Assembly (NCBI GenBank): GCA_964587625.1
Contig: CAZPLU010000016.1
Location: 1 to 55,644 of the forward strand
Length of the DNA stretch: 55,644 nucleotides
Reading direction: 5' to 3'
Source: DAOPZJ01 sp964587625
Lineage (GTDB): Bacteria; Bacillota; Clostridia; Oscillospirales; JAKOTC01
Under the pieces are notes generated by a model. It was not told the DNA's origin and did not search any database. It saw nothing but the letters and a program-made list of their open reading frames with translations. The translations under genes were made by a program, and so were the position numbers. Below, piece after piece: positions 17,689-26,685 of the stretch. Within the stretch, counting starts at the first letter, position 1, and each line of letters begins with the position of its first letter.

Positions 17689-18048
17689 ATGAGACGCGCT
17701 GTTTGGGTTATACTGATTTTGGCGGTGTCTGTGCTGGCGGCTTCCGGCTGTTCGGGGCGCGCGGAACCGTTTTTGGGGAAATGGGATTACGACTATGCCG
17801 AAAACGGCGGTTTTTACTATTTCTTTGAGGAAAAAGGGGTTCTCAAGTCCCAGACCCATCTCGGTGAAGCGATGGACAAGGCGGTGTTGGATATGGGCAG
17901 TTATCGGGTCGTCGACGGGGATACGCTCCGGATCACCGACATCTTCGGCGAGAAGCGAAAATACACTTATGAATTCAAAGAAGACGGACAACGGCTCACC
18001 ATATCCGACGACGAATACATCATGAGCTTTACCAAAGTGGAAAATTGA
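17689..18048 (+). CDS. Small lipocalin-like lipoprotein of unknown function
   Basis: A 119-residue protein with a signal peptide ending ASGC (Cys21). The mature part has a FLGKWDYDY opening, alternating beta-type segments and a C-terminal RLTISDDEYIMSFTKVE. This pattern is typical of small lipocalin-like, DUF5640-type lipoproteins of Firmicutes. No ligand is known. It has its own promoter and precedes nadA by 68 bp. Confidence 0.7.
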   Translation: MRRAVWVILILAVSVLAASGCSGRAEPFLGKWDYDYAENGGFYYFFEEKGVLKSQTHLGEAMDKAVLDMGSYRVVDGDTLRITDIFGEKRKYTYEFKEDGQRLTISDDEYIMSFTKVEN

Positions 18049-18116
18049 AAAATGTTTTTCCACGCCGGGGGTAGAGCCCTTACACCAAGATCCAATCTGC
18101 GGAAGGATGGTCGGCA

Positions 18117-19034
18117 ATGACAGTCAGTGAGATGCAGGCGCGCATCCGGGAATTAAAAAAACAAAAAGATGTGTGCGTTTTGGCACACAGTTATCAGGCG
18201 CGCGAGATCACCGAGGCGGCCGATTTTCGCGGCGACTCCTACCAGCTCAGTGTCATGGCCGCCAAGACAACCGCCAAAACCGTGATCATGTGCGGCGTCC
18301 GGTTCATGGCCGAGACGGTCAAGATCCTCTCGCCCGAAAAGACGGTTTATCTGGCGAATCCCACGGCGGGCTGTCCGATGGCCGAGCAGATGGACAGGGC
18401 TTTGATCGAGGGCGTCAAGACGCAGTTCCCCGATTACACGGTCGTCTGTTACATCAACACCACGGCGGACCTGAAAACCGTCTGCGACGTCTGCGTGACT
18501 TCGTCGTGCGCCATCAGGGTCTGTTCCAAAATCGATAATCAAAACATCTTGTTCATCCCCGACTGCAACCTCGGCAAATATGTAGCCGACCGGCTGCCGG
18601 AGAAAAATTTCAAATTATTGCAAGGCGGCTGTCCGATCCACGCGGCCGTCACGGCGCGCGACGCCGAAGCGGCAAAAAAGGCCCATCCGAACGCGCTGCT
18701 GCTGGTGCATCCCGAATGCGTGCCCGCGGTGGCGGCGCTGGCTGATTATGTCGGCTCGACTTCGGGCATCATGGAGTATGCGCGCAAATCCGCCGCGAAG
18801 GAGTTCATCATCGGCACCGAGAACAGCATCGCCGAGCACCTGCAGTACGACTGCCCCGAAAAACAATTTTACGCGCTGTCCAAAAAGATGGTCTGCGAAA
18901 ACATGAAGGCGACCACGCTGCCCGATCTGTTGAACTGTCTTGAGGGCAGGGGCGGCGAGGAGATCACGCTCGACCCGGAGACGCTGCGAAAGGCGCGCCG
19001 CTGCATCGACGAGATGATCCGGCTGAGCGAATAG
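18117..19034 (+). CDS. nadA: Quinolinate synthase NadA
   Basis: A 305-residue [4Fe-4S] enzyme that condenses iminoaspartate with dihydroxyacetone phosphate to make quinolinate for NAD. The three cluster cysteines expected from the family are visible in MCGVRFMAETVKIL, LVHPECVPAVA and MVCENMKATTLPDLL. The family C-terminus EGRGGEEITLDPE is present. nadB and nadC, the usual partners, are not in the window, so the pathway must be completed elsewhere. Start preceded by GGAAGGATGG. Confidence 0.95.
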   Translation: MTVSEMQARIRELKKQKDVCVLAHSYQAREITEAADFRGDSYQLSVMAAKTTAKTVIMCGVRFMAETVKILSPEKTVYLANPTAGCPMAEQMDRALIEGVKTQFPDYTVVCYINTTADLKTVCDVCVTSSCAIRVCSKIDNQNILFIPDCNLGKYVADRLPEKNFKLLQGGCPIHAAVTARDAEAAKKAHPNALLLVHPECVPAVAALADYVGSTSGIMEYARKSAAKEFIIGTENSIAEHLQYDCPEKQFYALSKKMVCENMKATTLPDLLNCLEGRGGEEITLDPETLRKARRCIDEMIRLSE

Positions 19035-19035
19035 C

Positions 19036-19509
19036 ATGCGGGTTCGCGGAGCGCGGGAGGGCGACTGCGCCGAAATCGCCCGGCTTTTAAAACTCATCGC
19101 GGCGCAGCACGGCGCCGGCAGACCCGACCTGTTTGACGACTCCTGCGCGAAATACGACGCCGGGGGCGTTGCGGCATTGCTGGCCGACAACGCGGTGTTC
19201 GTCGCGGAGGGTGAAGACGGCGGCATGTCGGGTTATCTGATCGCCAAGATAAAGGATCAACCGAACGTTGCGGTTCGAAAGGCCTATCGCTGTCTGTATG
19301 TCGACGATTTGTGCGTCGATCCGGACAGCCGCAAACAGGGCGCGGGGCAGGCCTTGTTCGAGGCGGCAAAGGAGTTTGCGCGCGAAAACGGCTGTTACAG
19401 CATCGAGTTGAATGTCTGGGAATTTAACGGCGGCGCGCGGGCATTTTATGAGAGGATGGGGATGTCGACGCAAAAAAGAACCATGGAGCTGCTTTTAAAT
19501 CCGGATTAG
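19036..19509 (+). CDS. GNAT family N-acetyltransferase
   Basis: A 157-residue acetyl-CoA-dependent acyltransferase. The acetyl-CoA-binding motif A reads DDLCVDPDSRKQGAGQALFEAAKEFARENG, and motif B is NGGARAFYERMGM. The substrate cannot be predicted. It starts two bases after nadA and ends nine bases before the next gene, so it is probably co-transcribed. It lacks a clear ribosome-binding site of its own. Confidence 0.85.
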   Translation: MRVRGAREGDCAEIARLLKLIAAQHGAGRPDLFDDSCAKYDAGGVAALLADNAVFVAEGEDGGMSGYLIAKIKDQPNVAVRKAYRCLYVDDLCVDPDSRKQGAGQALFEAAKEFARENGCYSIELNVWEFNGGARAFYERMGMSTQKRTMELLLNPD

Positions 19510-19518
19510 GAGATGAAG

Positions 19519-20739
19519 ATGAGTCCGTATCTGATTGTCTATGGCGTATTGTTGATTCTTGCGACCATTTCTTTTATCAAAAAGAGAGATTACAACATTG
19601 TCTTTATTGTGTCGGCAGCGGCGTTGACATTATTTTTGGCGCTTCGTTACGGGCAGGGCACCGATTATTTTTCGTATATGCGCCTGTATGAGGAAGCGCC
19701 CGGCGGATTGATTCCGTATAAAGATTTTTGGGGTAAAAACGAATACATCGAATTCGGGTGGAAATTGCTTGAAGCCGCGTTTCAGGCGATTAAAGCACCG
19801 TTTTGGGTGTTTATGGGCGTGATCGGCACGGCCTCGATGCTGCTGTTGCACAGATTCGTCGTCAAGTGCTGCTGCGGCGCGCGCATGTTCGCGCTGCTGC
19901 TCGCCTATCCGACGCTGTATCTGTCCTACCTTTTTTCCGGCGTTCGGCAGGGGCTGGCCATCTGCTTGTTCTTGGGATTGATGCTGCCGTTTTTGCTCGA
20001 AAAAAAATATTGGCAGTATGCAGCCGTCGGGATCGGCTGTATTTTGATCCATAAGGCGTCTTTCATCCTGCTGGCCGCTCCGGTTGTGATTTTTTTGGGG
20101 CGCAAGGCGATCTTTTGGATTTTGAGCGCCTGTTCGGTACTGGGCGTTGTCATCGGCACGCCCGCCGGCGCCGAGCTGATGGGGAAACTCTCCGCTGTGA
20201 TCGGAAAAATCGATTACTTCAGCGAATTTTCGGGGGTCAGCTGGATTGCGCTGGCCGAGCGGCTGGTCACCTTTTCCGTGATTGCCTTTGTGTTTTTTAA
20301 ATATCGCAAGGAGCACGATGACGGGAACGCGGAATTGGTGTTTAAACTCTACTGTTGCGGACTCGGCGTCTATATGCTGCTGTGTTCGGCGCCGCTGGTC
20401 GCAAGCCGTATGATGTTCCCCCTCAAGGTGACGGAGATTGTTTTAGCGGGTATTTTTATCGTGAAGATGCCCAAGTGGCGCTGCCCGGTGTTTTTGTTTT
20501 TCGCCGCTCTGACCGCGGTGATGACCTGGAAAAATATCGGGAGTTATATCGAGCAGGGGAATTATTCCTGTACAATCGCCAACTTCCCCTATGTCACCGT
20601 TTTGCACGACAGACGGACCATTTTCGCTTGGCGTGATCCGGGCGACATCGGATTCACATTGGAAAAACCCAAGCTGGCAAAAGCCGTCGGAGTCCCCGAA
20701 CCATACTGGCCCGAAGAACCGGAAGAACGGAAGGACTGA
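19519..20739 (+). CDS. EpsG family polysaccharide polymerase-like membrane protein
   Basis: About 406 residues with nine to ten predicted membrane helices. The EpsG feature LALRYGQGTDYFSYMRLY lies near residues 42-60, and SYLFSGVRQGLAICLFLGLM near 135-155. EpsG-type proteins are thought to polymerise repeat units of exopolysaccharides, but no glycosyltransferase or flippase genes adjoin here, so it is an orphan. I prefer the second ATG (19519), six bases after GGAG, over 19513. Confidence 0.8.
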   Translation: MSPYLIVYGVLLILATISFIKKRDYNIVFIVSAAALTLFLALRYGQGTDYFSYMRLYEEAPGGLIPYKDFWGKNEYIEFGWKLLEAAFQAIKAPFWVFMGVIGTASMLLLHRFVVKCCCGARMFALLLAYPTLYLSYLFSGVRQGLAICLFLGLMLPFLLEKKYWQYAAVGIGCILIHKASFILLAAPVVIFLGRKAIFWILSACSVLGVVIGTPAGAELMGKLSAVIGKIDYFSEFSGVSWIALAERLVTFSVIAFVFFKYRKEHDDGNAELVFKLYCCGLGVYMLLCSAPLVASRMMFPLKVTEIVLAGIFIVKMPKWRCPVFLFFAALTAVMTWKNIGSYIEQGNYSCTIANFPYVTVLHDRRTIFAWRDPGDIGFTLEKPKLAKAVGVPEPYWPEEPEERKD

Positions 20740-20774
20740 CAGGACCGAAAGATTAAATCAAAGGAGAGATGATA

Positions 20775-21482
20775 ATGCCCATTCCGACCCCCCATATCGA
20801 GGCCAAGGCCAGCGAGATCGCACAGACCGTTTTGATGCCCGGCGACCCGCTGCGGGCCAAAAAGCTCGCCGAGACCTATCTGACCGACGCGGTTTGTTAT
20901 AACCGGGTGCGCGGGATGCTCGGCTATACCGGCTATTACAAGGGCAAGCGCGTGTCGGTGCAGGGCAGCGGCATGGGCATCCCCTCGATCGGCATCTATT
21001 CGCACGAACTCTTTCATTTTTACGGGGTCGAGCGGATCATCCGGATCGGCTCGGCGGGCGCGTTCGACGTCTCGCTCGACGTGGGCGACATCGTGCTCGG
21101 CATGGGCGCCTGCACCAATTCCAATTACGCCGCGATGTTCAATTTATCCGGCACATTCGCCCCGATCGCCGACTGGAACCTGCTCAAAGCCGCCGCCGAC
21201 GCCGCCGAAAGACACGGTATCAATTATAAAATCGGCAACATCGTGTCGTCGGACACTTTTTACGGCGAGGACAAAAAGTTTTCGGAGGGGTTCCGCGACA
21301 TGGGCGTGCTCGCGGTCGAGATGGAGGCCGCCGCATTGTACATGAACGCCGCAAAGGCAAAAAAACAAGCGCTGTGCATCCTCACGATTTCGGATTGCCT
21401 GTTCAAACCGGGAAACGCCACCGCCGAGCAGCGCCAGAACGCTTTTACGGACATGATGGAAATCGCGCTGGAGATTGCGTAG
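20775..21482 (+). CDS. deoD: Purine-nucleoside phosphorylase DeoD
   Basis: A 235-residue hexameric-type PNP that splits purine (deoxy)nucleosides with phosphate. Family motifs: MPIPTPHIEAK at the N-terminus, LMPGDPLRAK (phosphate loop), QGSGMGIPSIGIYSHEL, RIGSAGAF, LAVEMEAAALY (nucleoside binding) and TISDCLF. The second ATG is eight bases after AAAGGAGA and gives the standard N-terminus. It forms a salvage set with cdd just downstream and with the importer and kinases at 34-41 kb. Confidence 0.95.
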   Translation: MPIPTPHIEAKASEIAQTVLMPGDPLRAKKLAETYLTDAVCYNRVRGMLGYTGYYKGKRVSVQGSGMGIPSIGIYSHELFHFYGVERIIRIGSAGAFDVSLDVGDIVLGMGACTNSNYAAMFNLSGTFAPIADWNLLKAAADAAERHGINYKIGNIVSSDTFYGEDKKFSEGFRDMGVLAVEMEAAALYMNAAKAKKQALCILTISDCLFKPGNATAEQRQNAFTDMMEIALEIA

Positions 21483-21483
21483 A

Positions 21484-21660
21484 ATTGTCATCCTGAGCGG
21501 AACGCCGTTTACGGCGTGAAGTCGAAGGATCTCAATGCGTGAGGGTTTATTGGAAGAACAAGTTGAACACTTCATCAGTCTGAGATTCCTCGGCTTGCGC
21601 TCGGAATGACAGCACAAAATCAGTCCGAGATTCCTCGGCTTGCGCTCGGAATGACAACGA
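21484..21660. repeat. Dispersed repeat island between deoD and cdd
   Basis: Begins with TGTCATCCTGAGCG and GTCGAAGGATCT, the hallmark of a dispersed repeat common in many bacterial genomes. It then has two direct copies of a 30-base block (TCCGAGATTCCTCGGCTTGC...GGAATGAC) at about 21579-21610 and 21625-21654. The left end and the blocks are partial inverted copies (TGTCATCC/GGAATGACA). No coding capacity. Confidence 0.7.
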
Positions 21661-21678
21661 CAAAAAGGGAGGATTGTT

Positions 21679-22092
21679 TTGGACGATTATTCGCTTTTGG
21701 TGGCTGCGGCGTTCGAGGCGCGCAAAAACGCCTATGTGCCGTATTCGGGATTTGCGGTCGGGGCGGCGCTGCTGTCCGACGACGGGAGAATCTTTTTGGG
21801 CTGCAACATCGAAAATGTCACCTTTTCTCCGACCGTGTGCGCCGAGCGAACCGCATTTTTTAAAGCGGTCAGCGAGGGCGTCAATGAATTTTTGGCGATC
21901 GCGGTCGTGGGCGGGCTTGAAAACCTCGGAGAGGGGCAGGTGGATTTTTGCACCCCCTGCGGCGTCTGCCGCCAGGTGATGGCGGAGTTTTGCGATGCCG
22001 ATTTTAAAATCATCACCGCGCGTTCGCGGGATGAATATCAAGAACATACGCTGGCAGAGTTGCTGCCTCTGGCCTCTAAACCGAAGTTTTAA
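21679..22092 (+). CDS. cdd: Cytidine deaminase
   Basis: A 137-residue zinc hydrolase converting cytidine and deoxycytidine to uridine forms. The catalytic CAE lies in VCAERTAFFKAVSEG and the two zinc cysteines in TPCGVCRQVMAEF. The N-terminal AYVPYSGFAVGAAL and CNIENVTFSPT are typical of the homotetrameric class. The start codon is TTG, seven bases after GGGAGG. Its product uridine can be used by the uridine kinase at 40.3 kb. Confidence 0.95.
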   Translation: MDDYSLLVAAAFEARKNAYVPYSGFAVGAALLSDDGRIFLGCNIENVTFSPTVCAERTAFFKAVSEGVNEFLAIAVVGGLENLGEGQVDFCTPCGVCRQVMAEFCDADFKIITARSRDEYQEHTLAELLPLASKPKF

Positions 22093-22116
22093 CAAGCGTT
22101 CACCGAAGTTTAACCC

Positions 22117-22145
22117 TTGAAAGCAGGGCGTTTTTGTGATATACT
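22117..22145 (+). promoter_or_regulatory. Sigma-A promoter of the iorAB operon
   Basis: TTGAAA, 17 bases, TATACT. The 117-base leader contains a small hairpin (GCCGGA/TCCGGC) covering a first GGAGG; the second GGAGG at 22248 serves iorA. Confidence 0.75.
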
Positions 22146-22262
22146 CGTGAAAATCGGATTTTGCGTTTCGACAAAAAATTCGGGTTTCACGGGTGTAATT
22201 CTTTTTTAAGTTATCATACATATTCCGCCGGAGGTTTCCGGCAAATCGGAGGATATTCCACA

Positions 22263-23996
22263 ATGAGTGAAAAAAACGAAAAAAAGCTGTTTTTAGGCAA
22301 CGAGGCGGTCGCGAGGGGGCTTTATGAAGCCGGATGCAGGGTCGTTTCCAGCTATCCCGGCACGCCCAGCACCGAAATCACCGAGTATGCCGCCGAATAT
22401 AACGAGCTCTACTGCGAGTGGGCGCCGAATGAAAAGGTCGCGGCGGAGGTCGCGATCGGGGCCTCGTTCGGCGGCGCGCGCGCGTTTTGCGGCATGAAGC
22501 ATGTCGGTCTGAACGTGGCCGCCGACCCGATTTTCACCGCGTCGTATACCGGCGTGGGCGGCGGGTTCGTGCTTGCGGTCGCCGACGATCCGGGCATGCA
22601 CTCGTCCCAGAACGAACAGGATTCGCGCCATTACGCGATCGCGTCCAAACTGCCGATGCTCGAACCGGCGGACTCCGCCGAGTGCCGTGATTTTACCAAA
22701 GCGGCATTTGAACTCTCCGAACAATTCGACACGCCCGTGCTGTTGCGCTTGACCACCCGCGTCTCCCATTCCCGCACGCCGATTGAACTCCGCGAGCGGG
22801 TTGAAGTCGAATTAAAACCCTATGAAAAGAACGCCGCAAAGCGGGTCATGGTGCCGGCCAACAGCCGCGCGCGCCACATAGCCGTCGAAGCGCGCATGAA
22901 GGCGCTCTCCGAATTCGCCGAGACCACGCCGCTGAACCGGATTGAAAAAGGCGGGAAAATCGGCGTGATCGCCTCCGGCATCGCCTATCAATACGCCAAG
23001 GAAGCGCTCGGGGAAAAAGCGAGCTATTTGAAACTGGGCGTCGTCAATCCGCTGCCGGTCAAGTTGATTAGGGAATTCGCGGAAAGCGTCGACGAATTAT
23101 ATGTCTTGGAAGAACTCGACGATATCATCCAAACCCACTGCGCCAAGATCGGCGTCGCTTGCAAAGGCAAGGAGCTGTTTTCGCCGTGCGGCGAATACAC
23201 CGCGAACGCGATCAGAAAGGTCGTTTTGGGCGAGGAAATCAAAACGCTTCCCGCCCATAAAGTGCCGAACCGCCCGCCGGTGCTGTGCCCGGGCTGCCCG
23301 CACAGGGGGATTTTCCATGTGCTGTCGTCGATGAAGCTCTATGTCAGCGGCGACATCGGCTGTTATTCGCTCGGGGCCGCGCCGCCGCTCTCCGCCATGG
23401 ACAGCATCGTGTGCATGGGCGCGTCGGTCTCGGCATTGCACGGATTCAATATCGCGCGGGGAGGCGAATCCGCCAAACGCGCCGTTGCGGTGATCGGCGA
23501 TTCGACGTTTATGCATTCCGGCATGACGGGACTTTGCGACATCGCATATAATAAAGGCATTTCCACCGTATTGATTTTAGACAACCGTATCACGGGCATG
23601 ACCGGCCACCAGCCCAATCCCCTGACCGGAAGAACCATCAAGGGTGAACCGACCGTCGAGGCCGATCTCGAATTGCTCTGCAAGGCGTTCGGCATCCGGC
23701 GGGTGCGCAGCGTCGATCCGTTCGACCTCGGGGGCTGCAAAACGGCGCTCGAAGAGGAGCTTGCGGCGGCGGAGCCCAGCGTGATCATCGTCAAACGGGC
23801 CTGTGCGCTGCTAAAAGAAGTCAAGCCGCTGCCGCCGGTAAAGATTCTGCCCGACAAGTGTAAAAAGTGCGGGGCGTGTTTAAAACTCGGCTGTCCCGCG
23901 ATTGTCAGCGGCGAGGATCATCCGTACATCGATCGAACCCTGTGCACCGGCTGCGGATTGTGTAAGGATGTCTGCAAGTTCGAGGCGATAACTTGA
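22263..23996 (+). CDS. iorA: Indolepyruvate ferredoxin oxidoreductase, alpha subunit
   Basis: About 577 residues. IorA binds thiamine diphosphate and two [4Fe-4S] clusters and, with IorB, oxidatively decarboxylates aryl pyruvates to aryl-acetyl-CoA using ferredoxin. Seen here: an N-terminal pyrimidine-type domain (SYPGTPSTEITEY, EWAPNEKVAAEVA), the ThDP motif GDSTFMHSGMTGL...ILDNRITGMTGHQPNP, and two ferredoxin motifs at the C-terminus (CKKCGACLKLGC and CTGCGLCKDVC). The first cluster motif has CLKLGCP, one residue longer than the usual spacing, as is common in IorA. I chose ATG 22263 with GGAGG upstream. Confidence 0.95.
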   Translation: MSEKNEKKLFLGNEAVARGLYEAGCRVVSSYPGTPSTEITEYAAEYNELYCEWAPNEKVAAEVAIGASFGGARAFCGMKHVGLNVAADPIFTASYTGVGGGFVLAVADDPGMHSSQNEQDSRHYAIASKLPMLEPADSAECRDFTKAAFELSEQFDTPVLLRLTTRVSHSRTPIELRERVEVELKPYEKNAAKRVMVPANSRARHIAVEARMKALSEFAETTPLNRIEKGGKIGVIASGIAYQYAKEALGEKASYLKLGVVNPLPVKLIREFAESVDELYVLEELDDIIQTHCAKIGVACKGKELFSPCGEYTANAIRKVVLGEEIKTLPAHKVPNRPPVLCPGCPHRGIFHVLSSMKLYVSGDIGCYSLGAAPPLSAMDSIVCMGASVSALHGFNIARGGESAKRAVAVIGDSTFMHSGMTGLCDIAYNKGISTVLILDNRITGMTGHQPNPLTGRTIKGEPTVEADLELLCKAFGIRRVRSVDPFDLGGCKTALEEELAAAEPSVIIVKRACALLKEVKPLPPVKILPDKCKKCGACLKLGCPAIVSGEDHPYIDRTLCTGCGLCKDVCKFEAIT

Positions 23997-24098
23997 AAGA
24001 TAAATCTTTCAAGTATAGCGAGTTTTACGCTTGCATCTGATTGGAATTTATTCGATTTTACAGGTCGCGTCAAACATCGCGAACATGGAGGAAAACAG

Positions 24099-24674
24099 AT
24101 GATTAAAAATATCGTGATCGCGGGCGTCGGCGGACAGGGTACGCTGCTCGCCAGCAAAATATTAGGCCAGTGCGCGTTGAATCTGGGTTATGACGTCAAG
24201 GTCAGCGAGGTGCACGGCATGTCGCAGCGCGGCGGCTCGGTCGTCACCTATGTCCGGTTCGGCGATCAAGTCGCGTCGCCGTTGATCGAGGACGGGCAGG
24301 CGGACATTTTATTGGCGTTCGAGCAGCTCGAATGCCTGCGCTGGCTCCCGGTCTTGAAGCCGGACGGCGTCGCGGTGATGAGCGAACAAAAAATTCCACC
24401 GATGCCGGTCGTCTCCGGTGCGGAACAATACCCCGGGGACATCGCGGGCACGATCCGGAAAGAGGGCGTGAAGCTCTTTACCTGCGACGCGCTAAAAATT
24501 GCGGAAGAACTGGGCAACCTCAAAGCGGTCAACGTGGTGCTGATCGGGCTGCTGGCGAAACAGTCCGGCATTCCGAAAGAGGAATTTTTAAAGGCCATCG
24601 GGCAAACCGTCAAGCCGCAGTTTTTAAAACTGAACCTCGCCGCGTTCGAGCGCGGTTATTCATACGGGTCATAG
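24099..24674 (+). CDS. iorB: Indolepyruvate ferredoxin oxidoreductase, beta subunit
   Basis: The 191-residue gamma-type 2-oxoacid oxidoreductase partner of IorA. The family opening IVIAGVGGQGTLLASKILG and the CoA/interaction segment EVHGMSQRGGSVVTYVRFGD are intact. It has a good GGAGG. A 100-bp spacer, longer than usual for this pair, separates it from iorA; I see no terminator or promoter in that gap. Confidence 0.95.
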   Translation: MIKNIVIAGVGGQGTLLASKILGQCALNLGYDVKVSEVHGMSQRGGSVVTYVRFGDQVASPLIEDGQADILLAFEQLECLRWLPVLKPDGVAVMSEQKIPPMPVVSGAEQYPGDIAGTIRKEGVKLFTCDALKIAEELGNLKAVNVVLIGLLAKQSGIPKEEFLKAIGQTVKPQFLKLNLAAFERGYSYGS

Positions 24675-24739
24675 ATTTACAATAAAATTAAAATCCGGTT
24701 TCAATCGCAGCAAGCATCAATTTAAAGGGGGAAGCGCAA

Positions 24740-25159
24740 ATGTTGAAACAGCTATCGGTATTTTTGGAAAACAAGGCCGGCAGCATCCGCGAAGTGGCGG
24801 AGCTGTTGCAAAAAAAGAACGTCGACATTGTGGCTCTGTGCATCGCGGACACCGCGAAATTCGGCATTTTGCGCATGGTCGTCAACGATCCCGACACGGC
24901 GGTCGAGGCGCTGCGCGAGCAGGGGCATACCGTTTCGCTGACCGACGTTTTGATCGTCGGCATCGAAAACAAGCCCGGCGGAATGCTGCCGGTGCTGCGC
25001 ATCCTCGATGAGGCCGGCGTCGGGGTCGAGTATATGTACGCGTTTTTGGGCAAGGCCAAGGGCGCATATATGGTGCTGCGGGTCGAAAACCCCGATCAGA
25101 CCGCCGGCGTGTTGAAAGAGAAGGGCATCGACTGTGCCGATCAGAGCGTCATCGGGTAA
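24740..25159 (+). CDS. Tandem ACT-domain protein associated with iorAB
   Basis: A 139-residue protein made of two ACT domains: LSVFLENKAGSIREVAELL (about 4-70) and VLIVGIENKPGGMLPVLRILDEAGV (about 71-139). ACT domains bind amino acids and regulate enzymes. Proteins of this class regularly sit beside iorA/iorB and a phenylacetate-CoA ligase (paaK), so sensing of an aromatic amino acid or its product is plausible. Here paaK is missing. The start follows AAAGGGGG. Confidence 0.88.
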   Translation: MLKQLSVFLENKAGSIREVAELLQKKNVDIVALCIADTAKFGILRMVVNDPDTAVEALREQGHTVSLTDVLIVGIENKPGGMLPVLRILDEAGVGVEYMYAFLGKAKGAYMVLRVENPDQTAGVLKEKGIDCADQSVIG

Positions 25160-25196
25160 GTGAAAAGAAGCTGTGTCTGAAAGGAAGATTACATCA

Positions 25197-26630
25197 ATGG
25201 CGGGTAATCAAAACAAGGTCGAGGCGATCACTCCGATGGAGGAGGACTTTACCAAGTGGTACACCGACATCTGCCTGAAGGCGGAATTGGTGGACTATAC
25301 ATCTGTCAAGGGGTGCGTGGTGCTGCGACCCTACGGCTACGCGATTTGGGAGAATATCACGAAAATTTTAGACGGGATGTTCAAGGCCACCGGGCATGAG
25401 AACGTCGCGATGCCGCTGCTGATTCCCCAAAGTTTATTGCAAAAGGAAAAAGACCACGTCAAGGGCTTCGCGCCCGAGGTGGCGTGGGTCACGCGCGGCG
25501 GGTTGGAGGAGTTGGAGGAGCCGATGTGCATCCGCCCGACCTCCGAGACGCTGTTTTGCGAACACTTTGCCCATGTGCTGCACTCATGGCGCGACCTGCC
25601 GATGAAATACAACCAGTGGTGCAGCGTCGTGCGCTGGGAAAAGACCACGCGGCCGTTTTTGCGCAGCCGCGAATTCTGGTGGCAGGAGGGGCACACGATC
25701 CACGAGACCGCCGATGAAGCAATCGCCGAGACCGAACAGATGCTCGGCGTCTATGCCGAGTTCGCCGAAAAATCGCTGATGATCCCCGTGACCAAGGGCA
25801 AAAAGACCGAGAGTGAAAAATTTGCGGGCGCCGAGGCGACCTATGCCGTCGAGGCCATGATGCACGACGGAAAGGCGCTTCAGGCCGGAACGAGCCACTA
25901 TTTCGGCGACGGATTTTCGCGCGCGTTCGGCGTGACTTTTACGGGCCGCGACAACACCCTGCAATATCCGCACCAGACCAGCTGGGGCGTCTCGACGCGG
26001 CTCGTGGGCGCGATCATCATGTCCCACGGAGACGACAACGGATTGGTGTTGCCGCCCGCCGTCGCCCCGATCCAGGTCGTCATCGTCCCCATCGCGCAGC
26101 ACAAGGAGGGCGTGCTCGAAAAAGCCGCCGAATTGAAAGCGCGGATCGCGAAGTTCGCGCGGGTCAAACTCGACGACAGCGACAACTCCGCCGGCTGGAA
26201 ATTCGCCCAGTACGAAATGAAGGGCGTTCCGCTGCGGCTTGAAATCGGCCCGAAGGACATCGAAAAAGGCCAATGCGTGCTTGTCCGCAGAGACAGCGGC
26301 GAAAAGACCTTCGTTCCGCTCTCCGAATTGGAAGCGGTCATTCCAAAATCGCTTGAAGACCTCGCGGGCGGACTCTATGAAAAAGCCAAAGCCAACCTTG
26401 AGCGCCGGACGCTGCGCTGCGCGTCGATGGATGAAATTTCGGCGCAGTCCGAAGAAAACTTATTCATACACGCGTCGTGGTGCGGCGACGAGGCCTGCGA
26501 GGACGCGATGAAGGAACAGGTCGGATTGTCGAGCCGCTGCATCCCGTTCGAACAAAATATGCCCTCCGATCAATGCGTTGTGTGCGGCAAACCCGCCAAA
26601 TGCGAAGTTCTTTGGGGCAAGGCGTATTAA
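25197..26630 (+). CDS. proS: Prolyl-tRNA synthetase (archaeal/eukaryotic-like type)
   Basis: A 477-residue class II synthetase charging tRNA-Pro. The N-terminus KVEAITPMEEDFTKWYTD, motif 2 region RTRPFLRSREFWWQEGHT-like block, motif 3 GVSTRLVGAIIMSHGDD, and the C-terminal extension ending in CVVCGKPAKCEVLWGKAY place it in the short ProRS class without the bacterial editing insertion. This class is well known in Clostridia. A GTG at 25173 is also in frame; I prefer ATG 25197, which follows AAAGGAAG and matches the usual N-terminus. Confidence 0.94.
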   Translation: MAGNQNKVEAITPMEEDFTKWYTDICLKAELVDYTSVKGCVVLRPYGYAIWENITKILDGMFKATGHENVAMPLLIPQSLLQKEKDHVKGFAPEVAWVTRGGLEELEEPMCIRPTSETLFCEHFAHVLHSWRDLPMKYNQWCSVVRWEKTTRPFLRSREFWWQEGHTIHETADEAIAETEQMLGVYAEFAEKSLMIPVTKGKKTESEKFAGAEATYAVEAMMHDGKALQAGTSHYFGDGFSRAFGVTFTGRDNTLQYPHQTSWGVSTRLVGAIIMSHGDDNGLVLPPAVAPIQVVIVPIAQHKEGVLEKAAELKARIAKFARVKLDDSDNSAGWKFAQYEMKGVPLRLEIGPKDIEKGQCVLVRRDSGEKTFVPLSELEAVIPKSLEDLAGGLYEKAKANLERRTLRCASMDEISAQSEENLFIHASWCGDEACEDAMKEQVGLSSRCIPFEQNMPSDQCVVCGKPAKCEVLWGKAY

Positions 26631-26646
26631 AAAACAAACCATTCAG

Positions 26647-26671
26647 GGGAGCAGACGCTCCCTTGCGTTTT
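26647..26671 (+). terminator. Weak terminator or attenuator hairpin after proS
   Basis: GGGAGC, AGAC loop, GCTCCC, then TTGCGTTTT, between proS and the serine dehydratase. The T-run is interrupted, so partial read-through is likely. Confidence 0.45.
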
Positions 26672-26685
26672 GAAGAGGGTAAATT

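Noticed and set aside
26631..26685. T-box or other riboswitch before the serine dehydratase gene
   Set aside because: The leader is only about 55 bases and lacks the T-box consensus; only a short hairpin is present.
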